Below, in pieces: positions 21,259 through 31,296 of a stretch of DNA of 64,000 nt (position 1 is its first letter; the number at the start of each line of letters is the position of its first letter). A program made the translations under genes and the position numbers. The notes below the pieces were generated by a model, which saw only the letters and a program-made list of their open reading frames with translations, searched no databases and was not told the origin of the DNA. This DNA is from Thereva unica. Taxonomy: Eukaryota > Arthropoda > Insecta > Diptera > Therevidae. The stretch lies in the NCBI GenBank assembly GCA_949987705.1, contig OX465281.1, positions 179,628,516 to 179,692,515 of the forward strand, written 5' to 3'.

Positions 21259-22480
21259 ATGGCTAACTCTGACTCAAGTGACATTGTGACATCCCTCATC
21301 AAGGAACAAGCAATCGAAGAAGCGGAACTAGTCCGGATAATAACAAACATCAGGAAATCCCCAAGGGACAGGCTCAAGGAAGGCTACCTCCTCGAGCGAA
21401 GGGCACTGATGGAAAGGCAATGGAACATCATAGAAGGCAATCACCGCAAACTGCTTAAACTATATTCTGAAGAGCATCGTAAGCAAAATTACTTTGCCCA
21501 GGATATTTTTAGCAACATGGAAGAACAGTATTGCCAAACCATGGGCATTCTTGCAGACCATCTGTCATCACTGAGGCCTCCACCCGCTCCACCAACTTCA
21601 CATCAAGAACCCAGTGCAAATGTTAGTTATGTGCACCATCCGCCTAGATCCGATCCGAGTGACTTACGATTGCCGAGAATAAACATCCCAAGGTTCACAG
21701 GAGACTATGTCCTGTGGCCATCATTTCATGATTTGTTCGAAGCCATTGTCGACAAAAACCAACACATAAGTAATGTCCAGAAGTTACATTACTTAAAAAC
21801 ATGCATCAGTGGAGAAGCCGAGCAACTTATACGACATCTTCAACTCACAGATGCAAATTATACTGCAGCATGGAGCATTCTGAAGCAGCGCTATCAAAAT
21901 AATAGAATTCTAGTGAATACCCAACTCACTGTCTTGACAGCAATGCCCATGCAGCATCAAGAAACAGCCCCAATGCTACGTAAAATGTTGGATAAACTCA
22001 ACGAGGTATTAGAGGCACTCAAAGGGTTACACATCAATACAGAAACTTGGGATCCATTACTGATTCATATACTGTCTCAGAAATTATGCAAGGAGACAGT
22101 CACCCACTGGGAGAATGCACTGAGCTCCCATGACGCCAACTAGTTACCAACTACAAAGGAGTTCAAGGAATTCCTAGAGAAGAGATTCCGCACTCTCGAA
22201 GCCATAGGGGGAACCAAGCCAACAACACACAAGCAGTCCCTAGGAAAATCAGAACCGGTAAGAATCCATTTAACAAGGGCGACTGAATGCAGCCTATGCC
22301 AAAAGGATCACCCTCTTCGGACGTGTGTTCAATTTATTAAAATGAGTGTCAACGACCGAATCGCTTACATCAGGTCACATGGAAGGTGTCTCAATTGTTT
22401 AGGTACATCACACTCCATCAGAACCTGCCCAAGTAGGGGCACATGCTTTAAATGCCATAGACGGCACAACACCTTACTAA
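21259..22480 (+). pseudogene. BEL-1 gag
   Basis: ATG 21259 opens a Gag of the BEL type (DUF1759-like: LPRINIPRFTGDYVLWPSFH, then SGEAEQLIRHLQLTDANY and LDKLNEVLEALKGL). An in-frame TAG at 22141-22143 interrupts it; the frame continues with FKEFLEKRFRTLEAIGG and Cys/His knuckles (CLNCLGTSHSIRTC, CFKCHRRHN). Near 22476-22482 a one-base frameshift moves the sequence into the frame of pol. BEL-2 reads through both positions, so the lesions are specific to this copy. Confidence 0.88.
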
Positions 22481-22481
22481 T

Positions 22482-25400
22482 TTGGAGGAGCTCAGGCATG
22501 GCAAGAGTCATCCAGAGCAACCAAGAAACGGAACCACATCCGCTAAGGTCAACTTGGGGACCAGGAACGAAGTTGACAGCAATCAAGCACAAGGTAACCA
22601 CGAAATAGTTTCACTTCAATGCAAGGGGCAGCAGGGATGTAAACAGGTCAGTAAATCCGTCCTGCTAGCCACAGCACTCATTCAGGTCCACTCTAGTAAG
22701 ACAGGGACTAAAACACTTAGAGCTCTTATAGACCAAGGTTCAGAGGTCTCATTCATTACTGAAAGAAGCGTCCAGCTTCTACAACTCAATAAAACAAACA
22801 CTTTCGTGACAGTCTTCGGAATAGAAAACCAACAGTGTGGGCCAAGCAAACATACAGTCAATTTTAGGCTCAGCTCTCGCTACGCTTACGATCCCCATAT
22901 AGATATGAATGCGTTAGTAGTGAGGCAAATTTCAGCGGACCTCCCCACACAGCAAATAGTAGCACAAGAGTGGTCACACATCAAGGGTCTCCAATTAGCA
23001 GATCCTCAATACTTTGAATCACAGCGCATCGACGTTCTCTTAGGAGCCGATGTCTACCCCGAACTAATTGAAGAAGGACAAATTAAAGGTCCTCCAGGAA
23101 CACCATTAGCGCAACGTACCATCCTGGGATGGATTTTGTCAGGACCGGTGGAAAGTACCTGTCATAGTCTCAAGGTTGCAACTAGTCTACACTGTGACAT
23201 AAAGCAACTGTTACAACAATTCTGGGAATTAGAGGAATTGACCGAAGAAAAACATCTCACTGAAGCCGAAGCTCAATGCGAAGCTCACTTTAAGGCGACA
23301 CACCGGCGCAGAGAAGATGGTCGATATGAAGTACAGCTGCCGTTCAAGTCACATCCAGAACCACCAGCCCTCGGCGACTCGAAAGGAATGGCATTAAGAA
23401 GATTTTTTAGTCTAGAGCGAAAACTGGAAGCACATAGCGAATTGAAACAAGAATACGAAAAGTTTATGGCTGAATATCTGAAATTAGGACACATGGAATT
23501 AGTGATTCCTGAAAACCACGATACTCACACACTCGGTAAACCATGCTACTTACCACATCATGCAGTAATAAAGGAGCAAAGTTCCACTACAAAGGTAAGA
23601 GTGGTATTCGACGCTTCCGCGAAAACCACTAATAATTCATCACTGAACGATCACCTACTAACGGGGCCCACCATCCAGGCAGATTTAGCATCCACCCTGC
23701 TGAAGTGGAGAACACATGCCATCGCCTTCACTGCTGATGTTGAAAAAATGTACCGGCAGATAAGAGTTGCCCAAAAGGACGCTGATTACCAACGCATACT
23801 TTGGAGGAGCGAGACAACGAAACCATTACAAGAATACCGCTTGCTTACCGTTACATACGGAACAGCATCAGCACCATTCTTAGCCGTACGTACCCTTCAA
23901 CAGATAGCAACCAACGCCGCGTCTCAGTCCAAAAAAGCGGCAAGGATAATTTTAGAAGATTTTTATGTGGATGATCTAATGTCAGGAGCAGATTCAATCC
24001 CCGAAGCCCTTCATCTAATAGAAGAGGTACGAAAAATACTCAGAGAATCCGGTCTGCACCTACGAAAATGGACCAGTAATCATAACCAAGCGTTGCGTGA
24101 CATAGCAATTCAAGACAGGGAATTGAAAGGGCCTCCCGAGGTTAACATCAACACTACTATCAAAACATTAGGGATTCATTGGAACCCCGTCACTGATACA
24201 TTTCATTTTAAAATCAAGAACAATTCAAGAAAGGTGGAGACTAAGCGAGAACTATTATCAGAAATATCTCTACTTTTTGATCCATTAGGATGGTTAAGCC
24301 CAATAGTAATTTCAGCTAAAATACTAATGCAAAAGGTATGGCTTGAAAAAGGCGAATGGGATGAGCTACTACCTCAAGGGCTTAGCGAGACATGGCGTAA
24401 CTTCAGGAACCAACTTCACATGATCGAGGAACTTACAATTCCACGCTGGTTACAAACACACAAGGATGAAGAATATGAGGTACATAGATTCTGTGACGCG
24501 TCAAATCTAGCTTATGCCGCTGTACTATACGTAGTCGTTAAGTCTAACGATAAAACAAAATCATCACTACTGACAGCTAAAACTAGAGTAGCGCCAGTCA
24601 AGCAGATAAGCCTCCCGAGATTGGAATTATGCGCCGCGTCCCTACTAGCAAAATTAGTACAAAGGACACAACCGATACTTCCAAGCAAGCCAACCCAAAT
24701 TCATCTTTGGAGTGACTCCACTATAGTACTATCATGGCTACGAGGGCACCCATCAAGATGGAAGACATTTGTCGCAAACCGAGTTAGTGACATCACTAAA
24801 AAATGCAGTAGCAGCATTTGGAGACATGTGCCTACAAAGGACAATCCAGCAGATTCCGCAAGCAGAGGAATCTCGGCTCAATCGCTCATAGGCCATACAT
24901 TGTGGTGAAATGGTCCCACTTGGCTTGTCAAATCCAAGGATCACTGGCCATCTTCTTCTTCTTCTTCTTCTTTGATCCGTTAGCTGGCGGTCCGAGCGGG
25001 ACGGCCCCGCAACGGATACGCTGCTGTCGGTGCCGCTTTGAAAAATGCGGTTTCTTGCCTAGTTTTTACGATCAATTCGGCAGGTCGACAACCCTCCTCC
25101 TTTCACACCCTGGACTTGGGACCAGGCGACGGCGGAGTTACTGGCCATCACAAGAACAAGTTCAAGAGACCCAGCTGGAAGCGAAAGGAGCCGTCACCTT
25201 AATCACCACCTTGGAAAATGAATTCGTTACCAGACTACTGGAGCACTACTCTTCATGGAGAAAATTAGTTAGAGTCACAGCTTACTGCAACAGATTCATG
25301 ACTAATTGCAAGGCAAGCACCAAAGTCAAAACGCTAGATCATTTGAGAATTCACGAATTGAAAAAGGCCAAGAACAATATCATCCAGATACTACAGAAAA

Positions 25401-26761
25401 AACACTTTATGGAAGAAATTACGGCATTACAGAGTCAAAAACAATTACCTTCTAAAAGCTCAATTCTCAGCCTAAACCCCTTCCTTGACCCTGAGGAAAT
25501 CCTAAGAGTAGGAGGGCGATTACGGCACGCTCACTTAAGCTACAACGAGCGATTTCCGATTATAATTCCAGCTAGAAGCACAGTAACCAACCTGCTAATT
25601 GATGATGCCCATAGAATCACTTTACACGGAGGAGCACAATTAGTGACAGCTATGATAAGAAAGGAATTCTGGATAGTAGCGGCCAGAAATCTCATAAGAC
25701 AGCGAATACATACATGTCTTCCATGCTGGAAACAGAAGGCAGCCACAAGTCAGCAACTGATGGGGGACTTACCAGAGTATCGTATAAAGCTAAGTCATCC
25801 ATTTACACACACAGGAGTAGACTTTTGCGGTCCCTTGACAATAAGAGAATCCAAATGTAGAGGGAGAGTGCGAACTTCCAAGGGATACATTTGCATCTTT
25901 GTCTGCATGGCTATCAAGGCGGTGCATCTCGAAGCAGTAAGCGACATGACTTCAGACGCGTTCATCGCTGCCTTCCGTCGATTCACATCTAGACGCGGCA
26001 GAATCAGCCACTTGTACAGTGACTGTGGTACTAAGTTTATTGGAGCCAGCAGACGAATGGCACAAATCAACATGCAAAAGGATTGGGGAATATCAGAAGA
26101 AGTCTTCGCATCCATCGAGGAAGCCAGCACTGAATGGCACTTCATCCCGCCAGGATCACCGCATTTTGGTGGTATCTGGGAAAGTGGAGTAAAGTCCATA
26201 AAACACCACCTGAAAAGAACAACAGGGAATACAATATTGACCTTTGAAGAATTAAACACACTCTTAACGCAAATAGAAGCTTGCCTCAACTCGCGACCAT
26301 TATGCCCTATAACAAATGATCCGGAAGACTTAGCAGTCTTAACACCAGGACACTTTTTAATCGGTAACGCAATCCTAGCTCCAGCAGATGACTATTTATT
26401 AGAACCCAACATCAGGATCACAAGCAGATGGCAAATGCTGCAGCAAATGAATCAAACCTTCTGGAGGCAATGGCAGACAGATTACCTACATCGACTACAA
26501 CAAAGGCCTAAATGGCTACATCGAACTCCAAACGTAAAGATCGGTGATTTGGTATTAATCAAAGATGAACGACTACCGCCAACAAACTGGGCACTGGGAC
26601 GAATCATTGAAGTACATCCAGGAAGAGATGGACTGGTCCGAGTTGTAACGATAAGATGCAAGGAAACAACCTTAACACGACCCATAACAAAAGTAAGCGT
26701 GCTGCCTATAGAAGACAATGGTCCAATAGTCACCCCAGACTGTAGTATAAGAAAGAACTAA
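22482..26761 (+). pseudogene. BEL-1 pol: protease, RT, RNase H, integrase
   Basis: In order: aspartic protease (LRALIDQGSEVSFI, where Gln replaces the usual Ser/Thr of D-S/T-G), RT (VRVVFDASAKT, MYRQIRVAQ, FYVDDLMSGA with the YVDD core), RNase H (HRFCDASNLAYAAVLYV, LWSDSTIVLSWLRG), integrase zinc region (DDAHRITLHGG, CLPCW), catalytic core (GVDFCGPL, YSDCGTKFIGA, FGGIWESGVKSIKHH) and a DUF5641 tail (GDLVLIKDERLPPTNWALG). Two lesions are seen: a TGA at 24906-24908 where BEL-2 has the second Trp of a WW pair, and a 187-bp insertion at 24953-25139 that shifts the frame. The integrase half is otherwise open to 26761. Confidence 0.92.
24953..25139 (-). mobile_element. short non-LTR insertion (SINE or truncated LINE) with (GAA)n tail
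   Basis: It is flanked by a perfect 10-bp target duplication ACTGGCCATC (24943-24952 and 25140-25149). On the minus strand it ends in a (GAA)n-type tail, the mark of target-primed reverse transcription. The body is GC-rich; I do not see convincing tRNA A/B boxes, so it may be a 5'-truncated LINE end. Removing it restores the BEL-1 integrase context (DHWPSQEQ). Confidence 0.8.
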
Positions 26762-26889
26762 AATCAACCAAATCAAATCAATCATATTCCGTAAATTTAA
26801 ACAAATAAGTAAGATAAGAAAGTAAGAAGCTACATAGAAGATAAGAAAATCATCAAGAAATTAGCCATAAGACTTTAAACTATCATCAA

Positions 26890-26896
26890 TTTCAGG
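26890..26896 (+). promoter_or_regulatory. candidate splice acceptor before BEL-1 env
   Basis: ATCAATTTCAG|GACAACATG: a short pyrimidine run and AG at 26894-26895, seven bases before the env start codon. It pairs with the donor at 20868. Inferred. Confidence 0.4.
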
Positions 26897-26901
26897 ACAA
26901 C

Positions 26902-28911
26902 ATGTACTACACAAAAGTGGTAATGCTCTCCTTATTAGGACTATGTGCTACAGCAAATGCCATAATCGCCTACGACTGCGGACACGACAGCATAAACATT
27001 AGCGCCGTTTCTCTAGTGGAAGTCGCGGAATGTCAATTTGAAGAGACAAAAACTCGACATGAACAGGAAGAAATACAGCTTTTGCAACTAAACGAAGTTG
27101 CAGTGGTCCAGACGTATCAATGCAAAATAAGCATTATACAGTCCATATTCCACTGTGGGATGTTTAGTCATCTATCACTGGTATCAGGTGGATTAAGTAC
27201 CTTCATCGCAGAAATAAGTCAAGAAGACTGCATGAAGATCCACAAGAGTGGAACCTATCAATTAATTAATGGAAGAATTAATGCTGACGTCAAACCAAAT
27301 AGCAGTTCCACATACTCAGAAACTATTGCCGGAAGTTTAGACAATGATGGCAACTGCCAAGGCATTAGATACAGCAATGGTGGTCACGACTGGGACAAGG
27401 TAATTGTCATACAATCAATTACTTTGACCATCACAGATTGTCCCAGCACTGTCCGTCTACACGACAACAAAATTGTCATTCGCAACAACATAATATGCAC
27501 ATATCTCGATGGCCACTGCACTGATCCCGAGAACGGCAGAAGCTTCTGGGACATCATACCAAACACGGCTTGCGAGGAAACAAAATATGATGTATTATGG
27601 CAAGGACGAGCAGATAAATTAACGGTTGAAAATTATGACAAGGGAACCAAAGGAGGTAGCGTGGTCTACACTGTAAATACAGAAGAATTCATCTTCGCAC
27701 TAGAGATAAAGAAAGACATAACGGTATGCCGATTCAAGGATTTTCAAACGGAGCATCCAAGACTGATCATTGTACCCAAAACATCAAGTGAGTACTTTTT
27801 CACAAAGCATCCCACGAATGCAAGGAACCTAGACATATTGACCTATGTGAACTCAAAATTTGTGTACACTACTGAGAGGCATATGCGAATGCAAATAGAG
27901 AAGTTATATATAAACCTGGTAACTCGACGATGTGAGCTAGAAAGAGAGGTCCTGAAGACACAACTTAGTATCGCATCCCATAATCCAGCCGAATTCGCGT
28001 TACGCTACATGAAGGAACGAGGCTACACAGCAGTACAACGAGGAGAAATCATATACATAGTCAAATGCCAAGCAGTAGAGGTCGCTATCAGACGAGTTTC
28101 TAAATGCTACAATGAACTTCCTATTACCTATTCCAATCAAAGTTTCTTCATGACTCCAAGGACTCATCTGATCCAGGAGTTTGGCACAGAAGTAGCATGT
28201 TCACCCCTAATGACGTCAGGATACCACATTTTAGGAGAATGGTACGGACTCAGTCCAGCAATCCATAGAATACGCACACCGAACACGCTAAAACCGTCAA
28301 GTACCATCGATTGGAAATACGAAGACTCAGGAGACCTAATGAGAGCAGGTATATACTCCACAGAAGCACTAGAAGACCTTCGAAGACAAGTGATGTACCC
28401 GTCGGAGCAACAAGCCATAAACAACATCGTAGCTCAACGACTACTCGGAATCAATGTAGACCACCAGGACGTAGATGTGTTAAACTTATTAACTCCCGGG
28501 GCTATACACAGCGCAATGCAGGTCGTCAAGGAACGAGTATGGACATTTCTCATCGACGCAGGACAAATATACTTGGCCATCTTATGCGCTTACGCCGTCT
28601 TCACCATCATCAAGCAGATGTGCAATATGATCATCAACGCTCAGACCATTCCCGAGCAGTACGGTTGGAATTGGCGACTCGTGGCGGCATCATGGAGCAC
28701 ACTCACAAATCATCTCACAAGAGGAAACTGGCAACCAAGGCCGCAAGGAGAAACACCGCAGGATCAGGGAAATCTCACAACCATCGCAATTCAAGAGTCA
28801 GAAGACCAGAAAGCAAACGAGAATGTATACGCAAGCATACAACACCTCGACACCATGGTACAACGCACTTCACTCTACCCATCCACTTCCATATCCACCT
28901 CAAGCCAATAA
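26902..28911 (+). CDS. env: envelope-like glycoprotein, chuvirus-type (BEL-1)
   Basis: An intact 669-codon ORF. Residues 1-20 are a signal peptide (hydrophobic LSLLGLCATANA), and the mature start is IIAYDCG, a hallmark of glycoproteins of chuviruses (Jingchuvirales). It is Cys-rich with N-glycosylation sequons (for example NIS and NSSS), has LLQLNEVA and CGMFSHLSLV motifs of that family, and a transmembrane segment near residues 553-580 (IYLAILCAYAVFTII) followed by a ~90-residue Ser/Thr-rich tail. Capture of chuvirus glycoproteins by arthropod BEL/Pao elements is known; the family assignment is by motif recognition, not a search. It would act in the membrane. It lies after pol, with a splice acceptor just upstream. 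A 212-codon ORF in another frame (28311-28949) is a shadow. Confidence 0.85.
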   Translation: MYYTKVVMLSLLGLCATANAIIAYDCGHDSINISAVSLVEVAECQFEETKTRHEQEEIQLLQLNEVAVVQTYQCKISIIQSIFHCGMFSHLSLVSGGLSTFIAEISQEDCMKIHKSGTYQLINGRINADVKPNSSSTYSETIAGSLDNDGNCQGIRYSNGGHDWDKVIVIQSITLTITDCPSTVRLHDNKIVIRNNIICTYLDGHCTDPENGRSFWDIIPNTACEETKYDVLWQGRADKLTVENYDKGTKGGSVVYTVNTEEFIFALEIKKDITVCRFKDFQTEHPRLIIVPKTSSEYFFTKHPTNARNLDILTYVNSKFVYTTERHMRMQIEKLYINLVTRRCELEREVLKTQLSIASHNPAEFALRYMKERGYTAVQRGEIIYIVKCQAVEVAIRRVSKCYNELPITYSNQSFFMTPRTHLIQEFGTEVACSPLMTSGYHILGEWYGLSPAIHRIRTPNTLKPSSTIDWKYEDSGDLMRAGIYSTEALEDLRRQVMYPSEQQAINNIVAQRLLGINVDHQDVDVLNLLTPGAIHSAMQVVKERVWTFLIDAGQIYLAILCAYAVFTIIKQMCNMIINAQTIPEQYGWNWRLVAASWSTLTNHLTRGNWQPRPQGETPQDQGNLTTIAIQESEDQKANENVYASIQHLDTMVQRTSLYPSTSISTSSQ

Positions 28912-29080
28912 AAATCATAAACCCCCACCTTCAACAGCCTCAGCACTAAGGCGAGTCGAGGCGCCTCAAAACCTCTAAAGAACACAAGAGTCTACATCTA
29001 GCACGGAGGAAATGCCGCTAGATGAACATAACACACTAACCAATTTTCATTCCAGCTACACACTTCAATCTTGAAATCGG

Positions 29081-29101
29081 AGATTTCAACGGGGGGCAGA
29101 A
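29081..29101 (+). other. BEL-1 polypurine tract
   Basis: AGATTTCAACGGGGGGCAGAA directly precedes the 3' LTR (TGGAGCGG). BEL-2 has the equivalent AAGGGGGGCAGAA before its 3' LTR. Confidence 0.75.
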
Positions 29102-29264
29102 TGGAGCGGTTGCCCAATCTGGCCTAGTACTCTACTAGCAACAAATTGGGTGATCGTTCCATTTAACAAACCTCGCAAAATAAAGAAAACACTTTCATCA
29201 CCAAAAGGCAAGTGTGCACGCTAAGCGACACTGTGACCCGGAATCACCACCGGCAGCACCAGCA
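29102..29264 (+). repeat. BEL-1 3' LTR, truncated
   Basis: The first 163 bases of the 467-base LTR, matching 20301-20463 including the GCTAAGCGACAC variant. It stops at CAGCACCAGC(A) and mariner sequence AAGATGAAAATC follows. Confidence 0.88.
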
Positions 29265-29878
29265 AGATGAAAATCAAGCGGGGTGAGGTCCGGACTTCTT
29301 GCCGGCCAGTTTATTGGTCCATTACGTCCTATCCATCTCTGTGGATACTTCATATTTAGGAAATTTCTCACTGTAGCACTGTAGTGCGGTGGTGCACCAT
29401 CCATTTGGAAATACATGTTTCTTCTTGTAATCAAATTTACATCCTCCAAAAGTCCAGGTAATTCGTTTTGGAGAAAAGTCAAATAATTTTCTCCATTTAA
29501 CCTATCTGGCAGTATGTACGGGCAAATCAAGTGGTTGTCAATCATTCCAGCCCAAACATTCACTGCAGCAAATTGACGTTGAAACGATGAATCGCGAGCA
29601 AGGTGAGGATTCTCTTGGCTCCACGTATGCAGGTTACGGAAATTCGTAATCCCGGTCCGGTTAAAGGATGACTCGTCCGTCCACAGGATTTTCTTTAAGA
29701 AGTCCATATCTTGGCGATTTTTCCGCAGCAGCCAGGCACAAAATATAGACCTTGCGAAAACACTCGATGGTCGATTGCTAGCCGTGTTGGAAATCTTCGC
29801 TGATATTCACGAGCTGCATAACGACCGTTTCCATTGGTGAATCCATAAATAAAATGGATATCCGCCAAATCTATCTAT
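29265..29878 (-). pseudogene. mariner-like transposase, N-terminal and catalytic part
   Basis: From 29878 down: a DUF4817/HTH-like segment (FIYGFTNGNGRYAAREYQRR), then, after at least one frameshift near 29790, MDFLKKILWTDESSFNRTG (catalytic Asp in WTDE), FQMDGAPPHYS (second Asp) and WPARSPDLTPLDF (third catalytic region). The end joins BEL-1 LTR sequence, so the ORF continuing to 29198 ends in LTR-encoded residues. The C-terminus is at 20107-20300. Confidence 0.8.
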
Positions 29879-30965
29879 GTGCCCCTTAATCCCTCGTGGG
29901 ACATAGGGCGGAAACAGTTGCCCTCCAGCGGACTCTGTTTTGCGCGACAGCTCTTAGCTCTGACCAGGATCTCCCAGTAGTTGCGGCCTCTGCTAGTAGG
30001 GTTCTCCTCCACGTTGTTCTAGGTCTTCCAACTCGACGGGATCCTTGCGGGTTCCAGTCAAGGGCCTGTTTGGCTAGATTTTCGACCCAATTCCATTTCC
30101 TTCGCCTGATTTGGTCGTCTATCCTTTCTTGGCCGGCACGGTGCCATAGCTCTTCATTTGAAATTCTATCTTGCCAGCGGATTTTTAGGATACGACGTAG
30201 GCATCTGTTTATGAAGACTTGTAGGCGCCCTGTGATGAATTGGGTGACTTTCCATGTTTCGCAACCGTATAAAAGAACTGCCTTAACGTTGGAGTTGAAC
30301 AGCCGCAATTTGGTGTTGGTTGAGATCTCCGTTGATCTCCATATGCGGAACAAGCATGCATATGCGCTTCGTGCTTTATTTATTCTGGAACTGACGTCTT
30401 CTTCTGCACCACCATTTTCGGTAATAATACTACCGAGGTAGCAGAATTTATCTACCAGTTCCACGTCACGGTTATTCAGCGCAGTTCGTTCAAGTGTGTT
30501 TGCATTTATCCGCATTTCTTTGGTTTTATTCGGATTCAGCCTTAAGCCTGCTAGACTACTTTCTGTTGCCAAATTGTTTAACATGTTTTTTAGCTCCTGA
30601 TGTCTGTGGGCCAGCAAACAGATATCATCTGCGTAGTCGAGGTCCTTAAGGCGATCTAGCAAACCCCACTGTATGCCGCCTGTTCTACTATCTAGAGCGC
30701 CAACAAGAATGTCATTTATTACTATAAGAAATAGTAATGGGGATAGTAAGCATCCTTGTCGTACTCCTGAACTCACCTCAAAGCTGTCGGATAATTTTCC
30801 GTTATGGAGAACTCTGCATTTGGAATTGTTGTATAGGGCTTTTATCAATTCTATTATCTTATCCGGCAGTCCACGTCGCCGTAATGCCTGCCATATAAAG
30901 CTCCTATTAACCGAGTCGAACGCTTTCTCATAATCTACGAAAGCAAGGTAAAAGGGGGATCGGAA
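29879..30965 (-). pseudogene. LINE reverse transcriptase, 5'-truncated
   Basis: The minus-strand frame contains RT palm motifs: FYLAFVDYEKAFDSVNR (first Asp), SSGVRQGCLLSPLLFLIVIN, LDYADDICLLAH (the YADD active site), LRLNPNKTKEMRIN, CYLGSIITENGG and the C-terminal GCETWKVT / RRPRTTWRRT-like region, ending SALCPTRD. It is the RT half of a LINE like that at 1275-2341. Homology starts near 30965; the ORF upstream to 31235 is mariner and filler sequence. It inserted at the sixth codon of the mariner transposase. Confidence 0.88.
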
Positions 30966-31243
30966 TTCCGAGTTGGAATTGTACCAATACTGTACCAAAT
31001 ACCGAGTTGGAATTGTATCAATTCTCGGAGTCATCTTCGAAGAAACCAAATGCAAACAACACGTAATCTCCCAGTAACAAATTGTAAAACTTGATGTAAC
31101 AACTCTTTCACTACACTTTTTCAAATTGAATGAAATAGTATGAATCTGTCCTTGCTTTATAAAAAATAAACCATTTTTGCAGAGTCCCCCGCCCCCAAAA
31201 GTGGAGATACAAATCCCTACTTCTTGGAACCACATAATTAAGG

Positions 31244-31247
<4 letters not shown>
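30966..31247 (-). other. mariner 5' end with filler repeat at the LINE junction
   Basis: Contains the mariner TIR (31218-31247), a leader, the likely transposase start (ATG near 31032, MTPRID) and, next to the LINE, a 15-base phrase ACAATTCCAACTCGG occurring twice about 35 bases apart, which looks like junction filler. Confidence 0.55.

Positions 31248-31294
<47 letters not shown>

Positions 31295-31296
<2 letters not shown>

Larger units (their letters stand above)
20301..29264 (+). mobile_element. BEL-1: BEL/Pao retrotransposon with envelope-like gene
   Basis: 5' LTR 20301-20767, PBS 20771, gag-pol 21259-26761 with lesions, envelope-like ORF 26902-28911, PPT 29081-29101 and a 3' LTR of only 163 bases (29102-29264). 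The 3' LTR stops exactly where mariner transposase sequence resumes, so the rest of the LTR and the target duplication were deleted. Domain order (Gag, protease, RT, RNase H, integrase, DUF5641) and the FYVDDLMSG RT motif assign it to BEL/Pao. The element is not autonomous in this state. Confidence 0.92.
19974..31247 (-). mobile_element. mariner-like element broken by BEL-1 and a LINE
   Basis: The TIR GGGTCCTTAATTATGTGG (from 19974, preceded by TA) has its reverse complement ending at 31247, followed by TATATA; about 30 bases match at each end (31218-31247 on the right). The transposase on the minus strand is in pieces: a start around ATG 31032 (MTPRID), an N-terminal and catalytic part at 29265-29878 and the C-terminus at 20107-20300. 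BEL-1 (20301-29264) and a LINE fragment (29879-30965) separate them. Net of these insertions the element is about 1.2 kb, normal for mariner-like elements. Confidence 0.75.

Noticed and set aside
28311..28949. 212-codon ORF overlapping the end of BEL-1 env
   Set aside because: It lies in another frame of the env gene, is Arg/His-rich without domain features, and BEL-2 has no counterpart.
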